From Myxococcales bacterium (GTDB lineage Bacteria > Myxococcota_A > Polyangia > Polyangiales > Houyiibacteriaceae): 64,000 nucleotides of DNA. Numbering within the stretch: the first letter of the stretch is position 1; every line of letters starts with the position of its first letter. The notes beneath the pieces were generated by a model that was not told the DNA's origin, ran no database searches, and saw only the letters and a program-made list of their open reading frames with translations. Made by a program: the position numbers and the translations under genes. The stretch is taken from the NCBI GenBank assembly GCA_029863605.1, contig JAOTVB010000018.1, positions 1 through 64,000 of the forward strand, written 5' to 3'. Below, piece by piece: positions 9,369-17,179 of this stretch.

Positions 9369-9997
9369 AGCGCTTCCTCTTGATGTTGGTGGTGCTGGAA
9401 ACGTTGGCGACAGGCTGCGTCGGCACGGAGAGCAAAGAGCCTCCGATCGTCGGCATTCGCAACATGTACGAACAGCCGCGCTACGATACCCAAGAGAAGA
9501 AGCCCTTCTTTGCCGACCAGCGTTCGATGCGCCCAAAGGTCGAGGGCACCGTTTCGAGGGAGATGGAACCAACGTTCACGTGGGCCACTGGGCGCACGGC
9601 CGACGAAGCGTACGTCATGGAAGTACCAGCGCGGCTCATCGCGGCGCGCGGCGGCAGCAGGGCTTTCGTCGAGCGTGGCCGGGACCGCTACAACATCTAC
9701 TGCTCTCCTTGTCATTCGTACTCGGGTAACGGCAAGGGGATGGTATCGCGGCGCGCGGACCAACTAGGAGCTGCGGGCCTGGTCGCTCCCACCTTTCATG
9801 ATGACCGCCTGCGCCACGTTCCCGACGGCCAGATTTACGCAAGTATCACGAATGGCGTTCGCAACATGCCGGGCTACGCCCACAACATCCCGGTCGACGA
9901 CCGCTGGGCCATCGTCCTGTACGTCCGCGCGCTTCAGCTGAGTCAGGCGCCCCAGGCGGCTGCCACGGCCACCACCGAAACGGAGCAAGCGCAGTGA
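9365..9997 (+). CDS. actE: Alternative complex III subunit ActE, lipoprotein monoheme cytochrome c
   Basis: A 210-residue exported protein with a lipoprotein signal (LLMLVVLETLATGC, Cys at about 18) and one heme c site CSPCH, followed by a plausible distal Met in RNMPGYAHNIP. In characterised complexes ActE is the lipid-anchored monoheme cytochrome at the periplasmic face that hands electrons to a mobile or oxidase-bound cytochrome. The tail is Ala/Thr/Gln-rich and probably disordered. ATGA overlap with actD at the start and GTGA overlap with actF at the end. Confidence 0.92.
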   Translation: MKRFLLMLVVLETLATGCVGTESKEPPIVGIRNMYEQPRYDTQEKKPFFADQRSMRPKVEGTVSREMEPTFTWATGRTADEAYVMEVPARLIAARGGSRAFVERGRDRYNIYCSPCHSYSGNGKGMVSRRADQLGAAGLVAPTFHDDRLRHVPDGQIYASITNGVRNMPGYAHNIPVDDRWAIVLYVRALQLSQAPQAAATATTETEQAQ

Positions 9998-11346
9998 CTG
10001 AAGCGAATAGCAACACGGACTACCGCGTCGGGAACGATGGTTTCTGGGCCCGCGCGTGGGTCGCGCCCTTGGTGCTCGCGGGAGTCGGCGGCTTGATGGC
10101 GGCCCTCACCGCAGGTCCCGAGCGACTGGGCTATGCTTATCTCTTCGCGCTCTTCACCGTCGTGACCTTCATGCTCGGCGGGATCTTTCTGGTACTGATC
10201 CAGTTCCTCACGGCCGCTCATTGGGGGGTGTCGACGAGACGGATCGTCGAGGTGGTCATGTCCGGCGCGCCGGTCGTGGCCTTGCTAGCCGCGCCACTCA
10301 TTTTCGGCGTGGCGACCGGAAAGGTTCCGATTTACCAAGAATGGCAAGGTGAGGGCGAACACGGCGCTCATCACGAAGGGCCCTCAGACGAGCATGGCGT
10401 CCTCGGGCTCGCTGCGAGCGTGGCGCAGGCACAAGGGCACGAAGCCGGCCACGAAGGCGACGACGCCGGGCATGACGAAGGACATGCTCATACGGCCCAA
10501 GAGACGAAGCTCCATCACGAGGTCATCGAAGCGAAGACGGGCTATTTGAATACTCGCAGCTGGACGATGCGCGCGATCATCTACCTCTTGATTTGGTCGG
10601 TGATCGCCCTCCTGTATTTTGGCTGGTCGCGCCGCCAAGACGACGACCACGACCCCAAGCACACACTCCGCATGCAGAGCCTGGCGGCGCCGCTACTTAT
10701 CGTGTTTGCGGGCACTCTCACGTTTGCTGCCTTCGACTGGTTGATGTCTCTTGAGCCTTCGTGGTTCTCGACGATTTTCGGAGTCGTGATCTTCGCCGGA
10801 TCGGCCGTGGCGATCCTCGCAGCCACCATTCTCATCGGCCTCAGCCTCTACAAGCGCGGCCTCGTCGGTGAGGCCATCAATCCCGTACATTTCCACGACC
10901 TCGCCAAACTGTTGTTTGGGTTCATCTGCTTTTGGACCTACGTCTCGTTCTCGCAATGGATGTTGATTTGGTATGCGGGCATCCCGGAGGAGGCCACTTG
11001 GTTCCACAAGCGCTGGGGGGGCGGCTGGATGTTCGTCTCCTATCTACTGATTTTCGGGCACTTCGTGGCGCCTTTCTTGCTGCTGATTTCACGCGTCCAG
11101 AAGCTCAACCTCCGTTGGCTTCAGGCGATGTGCCTCTGGGTCATCTTCATCCACGCCGTGGACATTTACTGGTTCGTCCTTCCGCAAGCCGGCGCCTTCC
11201 GGATTCAGCTGGCGGACATCGGGGCTTTGCTTTTCGTCGGTGGCGTGTTCTTCGCCTATGTTTTTTGGCAGCTCGGCCGCGTTCCCCTGATCCCCGTGGG
11301 CGACCCACGGCTTCAAAAGAGCCTTCACCACTATCAGACACATTGA
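9994..11346 (+). CDS. actF: Alternative complex III subunit ActF, NrfD-like membrane protein with His/Asp/Glu-rich loop
   Basis: A 450-residue polytopic membrane subunit homologous in fold to ActC, with about ten helices, and thought to contribute a second proton half-channel rather than a quinol site. The GTG start lies in a GTGA overlap with the actE stop. The unusual part is the loop after the third helix, about residues 116-180, which is packed with His, Asp and Glu (for example GEGEHGAHHEGPSDEH and HEAGHEGDDAGHDEGHAH). Helices resume at ARSWTMRAIIYLLIW-like sequence. The C-terminal half (WMLIWYAGIPEEATWFHKR, FVAPFLLLISRVQK) is standard for ActF. Confidence 0.92.
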   Translation: MTEANSNTDYRVGNDGFWARAWVAPLVLAGVGGLMAALTAGPERLGYAYLFALFTVVTFMLGGIFLVLIQFLTAAHWGVSTRRIVEVVMSGAPVVALLAAPLIFGVATGKVPIYQEWQGEGEHGAHHEGPSDEHGVLGLAASVAQAQGHEAGHEGDDAGHDEGHAHTAQETKLHHEVIEAKTGYLNTRSWTMRAIIYLLIWSVIALLYFGWSRRQDDDHDPKHTLRMQSLAAPLLIVFAGTLTFAAFDWLMSLEPSWFSTIFGVVIFAGSAVAILAATILIGLSLYKRGLVGEAINPVHFHDLAKLLFGFICFWTYVSFSQWMLIWYAGIPEEATWFHKRWGGGWMFVSYLLIFGHFVAPFLLLISRVQKLNLRWLQAMCLWVIFIHAVDIYWFVLPQAGAFRIQLADIGALLFVGGVFFAYVFWQLGRVPLIPVGDPRLQKSLHHYQTH

Positions 11347-11356
11347 GCATTCAAGG

Positions 11357-11980
11357 ATGAGTACGAAGCAGAGAATTCTGAGCACCGTCGCGACTCTCGT
11401 CGTGTGTGGGGCAGGTTGTGGCCAGCCCGATGCGGCCGATCGGAGCTGGCCCGATGACGAGTACGCCATCGTGAAACAGAATCAAGAAGCCAGCCTCGAC
11501 GCTGGCACGATGCCGATCGACCAGGCGATGAGTGAGCTGGTGACCAAGCAACGCTCCGACCTTTCGCCGATCTCTGCGGCGCCCTCGGAGGACCTTTCGG
11601 CGGTAAGCGGCTGGTCGTTTCAAGGCGCGGTCACCATTGCACCCGGCGAGGTCACCATGCCGCCCGAGTGTGAGGGTGCGGCGGAGCCGATGGCGTGCTG
11701 GGGTCAGAAGCTCAGCAACACCAAGGGCTGCATGGCGTGCCATTCCGTGGACGGGGTCAAGCAGCAACCGTGTCCAAACTGGAAGGGCCTCTTTGGCAAG
11801 GAGAGGCTTTTGGTGAGCGGCGAGACGGTCACCGCCGACGAGGAATACCTCACCAACTCGATTCTCAACTCCTGGGATCAGGTCGTCGAGGGCTACCAAA
11901 AGACGATGCCGCCGTACAACTTTCCTGAGCAGGAAGTCGCTGCGTTGGTTGCTTATGTGAAATCGTTGGGAGGCGGATGA
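11357..11980 (+). CDS. Lipoprotein monoheme cytochrome c
   Basis: A 207-residue protein with a lipoprotein signal (VATLVVCGAGC) and a single heme c site CMACH in a C-terminal class I-like cytochrome domain, about residues 110-205. A possible distal Met lies in TMPPYNF. The 70 residues between lipid anchor and cytochrome domain are polar and probably a flexible tether. Placed between actF and the oxidase genes, it is a candidate carrier linking complex III to the oxidase, the role a fused cytochrome domain plays in caa3 oxidases; the coxB here lacks such a fusion. Ends in an ATGA overlap with the next cytochrome gene. Confidence 0.85.
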   Translation: MSTKQRILSTVATLVVCGAGCGQPDAADRSWPDDEYAIVKQNQEASLDAGTMPIDQAMSELVTKQRSDLSPISAAPSEDLSAVSGWSFQGAVTIAPGEVTMPPECEGAAEPMACWGQKLSNTKGCMACHSVDGVKQQPCPNWKGLFGKERLLVSGETVTADEEYLTNSILNSWDQVVEGYQKTMPPYNFPEQEVAALVAYVKSLGGG

Positions 11981-12627
11981 TGATGAATCTACGCTTCGGT
12001 TTCGTTCTGAGCTTGGTTTCGCTTTCCCTGATCGCTTGCGAGGCCCGCACCGACAAAGAGAGCCTCGAGTACCGTGCGGAGCTCTACGACGGATGCGCGC
12101 AATGCCACGGGGTGAACGGTGAGGGGAACGCTGAAATCGGCGCTCCTTCGATCGCTGGCCTCGAGCGCTGGTACGTAAAGGCGCAGCTTCGGAAGTTCAA
12201 ACGTAGCCAACGGGGCTGGCATCCCGAGGACGCCGGCGGCAAGCGGATGTGGCCGATGGCCAGGGCGATGGATACCGACGAGAAAGTCGACCTCGTCTCC
12301 GCCTACGTCGCAAGCTTACCCCTCTACAAGCCCGAGCTGACGCTCGAAGGCGGCAATCCTGCGACGGGGAAGATCTACTTCGCTACTTGCGTGCAATGCC
12401 ATGGAGCCGACGCGGGCGGAAACATCGACGAATACGGTCCGCCCCTTAATTATGCCGACGACTGGTATCTGCTGACACAGCTTCAAAACTTCAAGGCGGG
12501 GCGTCGCGGAACGCACCCCGACGACGTGACCGGGGCCAAGATGCGCCCCTTTTCGATGACATTGCCTACTGAACAGGCCATGAAAGACGTCATCGCCTAC
12601 ATTGGCACGCTGCCGAACCAGAAATGA
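11977..12627 (+). CDS. Lipoprotein diheme cytochrome c (c4-like)
   Basis: A 216-residue lipoprotein (signal ending SLSLIAC) with two tandem cytochrome c domains, heme sites CAQCH (about residue 38) and CVQCH (about 137), each followed by a Met-containing segment (KRMWPMARAMD and KMRPFSMTLP) suitable as distal ligand. The two halves resemble each other (KAQLRKFKRSQRGWHPEDAGG against LTQLQNFKAGRRGTHPDDVTG), so the gene arose by domain duplication, as in cytochrome c4. Likely another electron carrier between alternative complex III and the oxidase. Three consecutive ATG codons stand at the start (11977, 11980, 11983); the first overlaps the previous stop. Confidence 0.88.
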   Translation: MMMNLRFGFVLSLVSLSLIACEARTDKESLEYRAELYDGCAQCHGVNGEGNAEIGAPSIAGLERWYVKAQLRKFKRSQRGWHPEDAGGKRMWPMARAMDTDEKVDLVSAYVASLPLYKPELTLEGGNPATGKIYFATCVQCHGADAGGNIDEYGPPLNYADDWYLLTQLQNFKAGRRGTHPDDVTGAKMRPFSMTLPTEQAMKDVIAYIGTLPNQK

Positions 12628-12640
12628 AGGTTGAACTTAG

Positions 12641-12751
12641 ATGGCTGACAAAAAGCGCAAACCCGATGAAGAGGCTTCGTTTTGGTTTACATGGACGATG
12701 GCAGGAGCCGCGCTTTTCATCGCCGTTGTCTTCGCTTTCATTCTGAGCTGA
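12641..12751 (+). CDS. 36-residue single-helix membrane peptide in the ACIII-oxidase operon
   Basis: A tiny reading frame, 13 bases after the diheme cytochrome gene and 15 bases before coxB. It encodes a charged head (MADKKRKPDEEASFWF) and one hydrophobic helix of about 19 residues ending at the C-terminus, TWTMAGAALFIAVVFAFIL. GAACTTAGATG precedes the start, with only a weak AAGG ribosome-binding site further up. The position, strand and positive-inside head fit a single-span accessory subunit of the complex III-oxidase supercomplex or of the oxidase, comparable in kind to small subunits found in purified respiratory complexes. No homologue can be named by eye. Confidence 0.7.
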   Translation: MADKKRKPDEEASFWFTWTMAGAALFIAVVFAFILS

Positions 12752-12766
12752 GTTGGGAGGACCCGC

Positions 12767-13513
12767 ATGCTTCAGGGAATATACGAGTTCATCAAGAGCA
12801 TCTTCGCACCGATCGGGGACTTCTTCATCGGTTCTCTCGTTCCGGTCGGGTCGTCCTTTGCGAGTGACATCGATTCGCTGATCGCGCTCGTCGCCGTCTT
12901 CGTCGGCTTCTGGGGGCTCCTCGCCTATATCGCGTTCTTCTTTCTGATCTTTCGCTTTCGCCGCAAAGATGGGCAGCGAGCAAAATACGTCACGGGGGAG
13001 GAAAAAGACCTCAAGCGGTGGATCTCGTGGCCGCACGCCGCGATCATCGTCTGCGACGTGGTCATCGTCTTCATGGCGATCATGGTTTGGTACAACATCA
13101 AACAGCGACTTCCTGAAGCTGACGCCACCGTTCGCATCGTTTCGCAGCAGTGGGCATGGAACTTCATCCATCCGGGCCCAGACGGCGTGCTCGACACCGA
13201 GGACGACATCAATACCTTCAACGAGCTGCACGTCCAGGAAGGAATGGTTTACCATTACGAGCTCGTTTCGAAGGACGTCCTCCACGACTTCTCGGTTCCC
13301 GTCTTCCGCCTCAAGCAGGACGCGATTCCTGGACGCGTGATGAAAGGCTGGTTCAAGCCCACCATCACCGGGACGTATGACGTTCAGTGCGCCGAAATGT
13401 GCGGAGTCGGTCACGGGATCATGGGCGCGCGCATCATTATCGAGACACCTGAGGAACACGCGGCGTGGATGTCGCAAAACAAGGGGCAGCTCGCGTCGGC
13501 GACGACCCGCTGA
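12767..13513 (+). CDS. coxB: Cytochrome c oxidase subunit II (CuA protein)
   Basis: A 248-residue subunit II. Two transmembrane helices (about residues 25-60 and 85-108) are followed by a periplasmic cupredoxin domain with the aromatic QQWAWNF segment and the complete CuA site: His in VLHDFSVP and CAEMCGVGHGIM supplying Cys, Glu, Cys, His and Met. It accepts electrons from cytochrome c. No cytochrome c domain is fused at the C-terminus, so the oxidase is of aa3 rather than caa3 build. An Asp-rich insertion (GPDGVLDTEDDINT, about 142-155) lies between the aromatic patch and the NELHV strand. The gene ends 11 bases before coxA. Confidence 0.95.
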   Translation: MLQGIYEFIKSIFAPIGDFFIGSLVPVGSSFASDIDSLIALVAVFVGFWGLLAYIAFFFLIFRFRRKDGQRAKYVTGEEKDLKRWISWPHAAIIVCDVVIVFMAIMVWYNIKQRLPEADATVRIVSQQWAWNFIHPGPDGVLDTEDDINTFNELHVQEGMVYHYELVSKDVLHDFSVPVFRLKQDAIPGRVMKGWFKPTITGTYDVQCAEMCGVGHGIMGARIIIETPEEHAAWMSQNKGQLASATTR

Positions 13514-13524
13514 ATGGTATAGAT

Positions 13525-15255
13525 ATGGCTGAAGCAGGCTCGGTAACTGTAGATACTCACGAGGCGCACGGACACGAAGCGCATCACGAGCAGAGCTTTT
13601 GGAGCAAGTACGTCTTCTCCACCGATCACAAGATGATCGCGATGCAGTACATGTTCACCGGCATCGTGATGGCGTTGATCGGTGGTTACATGTCGTATGC
13701 CTTCCGCATGCAGCTCGCGTTCCCAGGGGAGAGCGTGCCGGGCTACGGCTTGGTTTCGCAAGGCGAGTACAATGCGCTGGTTACGAACCACGGCACAATC
13801 ATGATCTTCTGGGTCGCGATGCCGATGCTGATCGCGGCCTTTGGCAACTTCCTGATCCCCTTGATGATCGGCGCCGACGACATGGTGTTCCCCCGCATCA
13901 ACCGACTCTCGTATCAGATCTTCTTCATCAGCGCGGTCGTGCTGATCGCCTCGTTCTTCGTCCCGGGCGGCGGCTTTGGCGGTGCTTGGACCGCGTATCC
14001 GCCCCTCTCGGCGAACGCCCAATACAACCTCACGCCTCTCGGAGCGACGTTTTGGATCGTCGCCGTTGCGCTCGAGTTCGTGGCGTTCTTGTTGGGCGGC
14101 ATCAACTTCATCACGACGCTCATGAACTCCCGAGCGCCAGGCATGAAGATGTACGACATCCCGATGGTGCTCTGGATGATCGTGATCGCGAGCATCCTTT
14201 TCATGGCGTCGGTGGGGCCGCTGATCGCAGGCGCAGTCATGCTCTTCATGGACCAGGTGATCGGCACCGGGTTCTTCGACCCAAACCGCGGCGGCGACCC
14301 GATTCTGTGGCAACATCTCTTTTGGTTCTTTGGGCATCCCGAGGTGTACGTCGTGTTGTTACCCGCCATGGGCATCGTCGCCGATGTGATATGCACATTC
14401 GCCCGCAAGAAGCTCTTCAACTACAAGCTGATTCTCTTCACAGTCTTTGCGACCGGCATCATCAGTTTCTTCGTGTGGGCGCACCATCAGTTCGTGGCCG
14501 GTATCGACCCGCGGATGGCGAACGTGTTCACTGTCACGACGTTGATCATTTCGATCCCGATCGCCGAGATGCTGTTCTTGTACATCGCGACCCTCTACGG
14601 CGGCTCGATTCAGCTCACCACACCGATGCTTTGGGCGTTGGCTTTCATCGCCGAGTTCTTGATCGGTGGCGTGACGGGTATCTTCCTCGGAGCGAGCGGC
14701 GCGGACATCTACTTCCACGACACCTACTTCGTGCTCGCTCACTTCCACTACACATTCTTCCCGATCGCGATCATCGGTTTCTACGCCGGAATCACATATT
14801 GGTTCCCGAAGATGTTCGGGAAAATGATGAACGAGGCGCTCGGGAAGATTCACTTCTGGGGCACGATCATCGCCTTCAACTGCATCTTCATTCCGTTGTT
14901 CATCCTCGGCGCGGCAGGGCAGCATCGACGCATCTACAACTTCCAAAACTTCCCCGACTTGGCGGGGCTCCAGGACATGCGGGTTTTCGCGACGATGGCG
15001 CTGATCGTCATGCTCGCGTTCCAGGTCGTCTTCTTGGTCAACTTCGTGATGAGCCTCATCAAGGGGAAGCCGGCGGGCAAGAACCCCTGGAAAGCGAACA
15101 CCCTCGAGTGGACGGCCGAGTCGCCCCCACCGCATGGCAACTGGCCCGAAGGGCTTCCGAACTGTTACCGGGGCCCCTACGAGTACAGCGTCCCGGGCCG
15201 CGAGGAAGACTACTGGCCGCAGAACGCTCCACCGGATACGGCTCCGGCCGAATGA
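13525..15255 (+). CDS. coxA: Cytochrome c oxidase subunit I (A1-type, K-channel Lys apparently absent)
   Basis: A 576-residue catalytic subunit with twelve core helices. Heme and copper ligands are present: His in NHGTIMIFW (low-spin heme), CuB ligands in WFFGHPEVY and WAHHQF, and both His of HDTYFVLAHFHYTF. GHPEVY carries the glutamate and the cross-link Tyr of A1-type oxidases, and the D-channel entrance reads GADDMVFPRIN. At the K-channel helix, however, where TG(I/V)K(I/V)F(S/N)W is usual, this protein reads IPIAEMLFLYIAT, with no Lys. The N-terminus is His-rich (THEAHGHEAHHEQ). The ATG at 13525 is chosen over an upstream in-frame start at 13465 that would overlap coxB by 49 bases. Confidence 0.95.
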   Translation: MAEAGSVTVDTHEAHGHEAHHEQSFWSKYVFSTDHKMIAMQYMFTGIVMALIGGYMSYAFRMQLAFPGESVPGYGLVSQGEYNALVTNHGTIMIFWVAMPMLIAAFGNFLIPLMIGADDMVFPRINRLSYQIFFISAVVLIASFFVPGGGFGGAWTAYPPLSANAQYNLTPLGATFWIVAVALEFVAFLLGGINFITTLMNSRAPGMKMYDIPMVLWMIVIASILFMASVGPLIAGAVMLFMDQVIGTGFFDPNRGGDPILWQHLFWFFGHPEVYVVLLPAMGIVADVICTFARKKLFNYKLILFTVFATGIISFFVWAHHQFVAGIDPRMANVFTVTTLIISIPIAEMLFLYIATLYGGSIQLTTPMLWALAFIAEFLIGGVTGIFLGASGADIYFHDTYFVLAHFHYTFFPIAIIGFYAGITYWFPKMFGKMMNEALGKIHFWGTIIAFNCIFIPLFILGAAGQHRRIYNFQNFPDLAGLQDMRVFATMALIVMLAFQVVFLVNFVMSLIKGKPAGKNPWKANTLEWTAESPPPHGNWPEGLPNCYRGPYEYSVPGREEDYWPQNAPPDTAPAE

Positions 15256-15265
15256 CGAGGCACCG

Positions 15266-15841
<576 letters not shown>

Positions 15842-15862
15842 GGGCTTGAGGGACTACGAATC

Positions 15863-16291
15863 ATGGCTGAACACGAGGAACACGCAGAACACGGCCAATC
15901 CCACTACGTGCGGATATGGGGCATCCTGCTCGTCTTGCTGACGGTCAGCATCCTCGGGCCAGTCCTGGCGCCCCACATCGAAGAGGCAGCAGCTGGGGTC
16001 GGGGCCGCGTTCGTCAAAGGGTGGATGATCACCCTCTTGACGGCCTTCGGGATCGCGATTTACAAAGCCTATCTCGTCGCGGCGAACTTCATGCACCTCA
16101 ACATCGAGAAGCGGTACATTTCGTATCTGTTGGCCACCTTTCTGACGCTCATGGTCTTGTTTTTCGCGGGAACTTCCCCAGATGTGATGAAGCACAAAGG
16201 TCAGAACTGGGAAAACGTCGCGGCCGAAGCGGAGGTCGATCGGGCGCTGAAATCGCAGGAGTCCGACAGCCACGGCGGAGAACACAACTAA
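15863..16291 (+). CDS. coxD: Cytochrome c oxidase subunit IV (prokaryotic COX4 family)
   Basis: A 142-residue protein with three predicted helices (YVRIWGILLVLLTVSILGPV, a second around WMITLLTAFGIAIYKAYLVA, a third around SYLLATFLTLMVLFFAG). The motif VAANFMHLNIEKRY is typical of the small subunit IV encoded with CoxC in bacterial aa3/caa3 operons. Its role is structural. Both ends are His/Glu-rich (EHEEHAEHGQSH at the N-terminus, HGGEHN at the C-terminus), repeating the pattern seen in ActF and CoxA. Placed between the two subunit III genes. Confidence 0.85.
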   Translation: MAEHEEHAEHGQSHYVRIWGILLVLLTVSILGPVLAPHIEEAAAGVGAAFVKGWMITLLTAFGIAIYKAYLVAANFMHLNIEKRYISYLLATFLTLMVLFFAGTSPDVMKHKGQNWENVAAEAEVDRALKSQESDSHGGEHN

Positions 16292-16309
16292 AGAAAGGAG
16301 GAACATCAC

Positions 16310-16900
16310 ATGCCGGATGACGCACTAGGTCGCCCCTACCAGGTCCCGGTCAAGCGTGAGCCGCTCCTCCCTAACGGTGTGATGGGGATGCTGATCTTCG
16401 TCGCGACCGAGGTCATGTTCTTCTCTGGCCTCATCAGCGCCTTCGTGATCGGCAAGAGCAACGCAATCGGCGGCTGGCCGCCACCGGGTCAACCGCGTCT
16501 CCCCGTCGAGGAGACTGCGTTCAACACCGCCGCCCTCCTTGCAAGCGGCGTTTGTCTCTACTTCGCCAATCGAGCGTTTCGCGAAGGCGCAGCTCGGGCC
16601 AAGGGTTTGTTGCTCGCGTCGATCCTCCTTGGAGGGTTCTTCGTGCTGTTCCAAGGCGCCGAATGGGTCGCGCTCGTGCGCGAAGGGCTCACCCTGACCT
16701 CGGGCCAGCTCGGTGGGTTTTTCTATCTCATCGTCGGGACGCACGCGCTTCACGTGGTCGCTGGCTTTGCAATCCTGCTCTACACGTACAACAAGCTCGC
16801 GCACGGCGACCTGAGCCGCTTCACGTTCTGGCCGGCACAGATTTTTTGGTACTTCGTTGTCGGGGTTTGGCCGGTACTCTATTGGCTGGTGTACTTGTGA
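16310..16900 (+). CDS. coxC: Cytochrome c oxidase subunit III, second copy
   Basis: A 196-residue membrane protein of the subunit III family: FVATEVMFFSGLISAFV holds the conserved Glu, and IVGTHALHVVAGFAILLY and FWPAQIFWYFVVGVWPVLYWLVYL match the C-terminal helices. It is clearly distinct from the copy at 15266, with different loops and an NSPVEETAFNT-like loop here (LPVEETAFNTAALLASG). GGAGG precedes the ATG. Because long subunit III proteins have seven helices and these two have about five each, both may be needed, or one may belong to the ACIII-oxidase interface. GTGA overlap with the next gene. Confidence 0.88.
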   Translation: MPDDALGRPYQVPVKREPLLPNGVMGMLIFVATEVMFFSGLISAFVIGKSNAIGGWPPPGQPRLPVEETAFNTAALLASGVCLYFANRAFREGAARAKGLLLASILLGGFFVLFQGAEWVALVREGLTLTSGQLGGFFYLIVGTHALHVVAGFAILLYTYNKLAHGDLSRFTFWPAQIFWYFVVGVWPVLYWLVYL

Positions 16901-17166
16901 GCCGCTGGTTTCTATCGATGGGCGCGGTTGCGGTCGGCTCAGTTGCGGATCTCGCGCGGGCCTGTCCTTCTTGTGCTTCGCCCCTCGAAGAAAATCGCCA
17001 AGCCTTCGTCGATACGACGATCCTACTGACCTTCTTGCCACTGATCATGATCGGCGGATTCATCTGGTGGCTTCGCCGAAAGGCCCAGCAACTCGAGCAG
17101 CCGCCCGAAATCGCCGTCCCCGAAACCCTCCTCCGGGACATCAGACCCCTCCCGAAAGAACGGTGA
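16897..17166 (+). CDS. Small exported CxxC membrane protein of unknown function
   Basis: An 89-residue protein starting at a GTG that overlaps the subunit III stop (GTGA). It begins with a short hydrophobic leader (WFLSMGAVAVGSVADLA), probably a signal peptide, followed at once by CPSC, a short polar stretch and one transmembrane helix (TTILLTFLPLIMIGGFIWWL) with a basic cytoplasmic tail. The CxxC would therefore sit in the periplasm next to the membrane. That would fit copper handling or thiol chemistry for the oxidase, but no function can be assigned from sequence. It is the last gene of the respiratory operon. Translational coupling argues that it is genuine. Confidence 0.65.
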   Translation: MSRWFLSMGAVAVGSVADLARACPSCASPLEENRQAFVDTTILLTFLPLIMIGGFIWWLRRKAQQLEQPPEIAVPETLLRDIRPLPKER

Positions 17167-17179
17167 CGGCGGCCACCGT
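17160..17179. terminator. Weak hairpin between convergent genes
   Basis: ACGGTG (17160-17165) pairs with CACCGT (17174-17179) around an 8-base loop, between the stop of the last oxidase-operon gene and the stop of the PAP2 gene. There is no T-run on either side. It may serve both strands. Confidence 0.3.
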
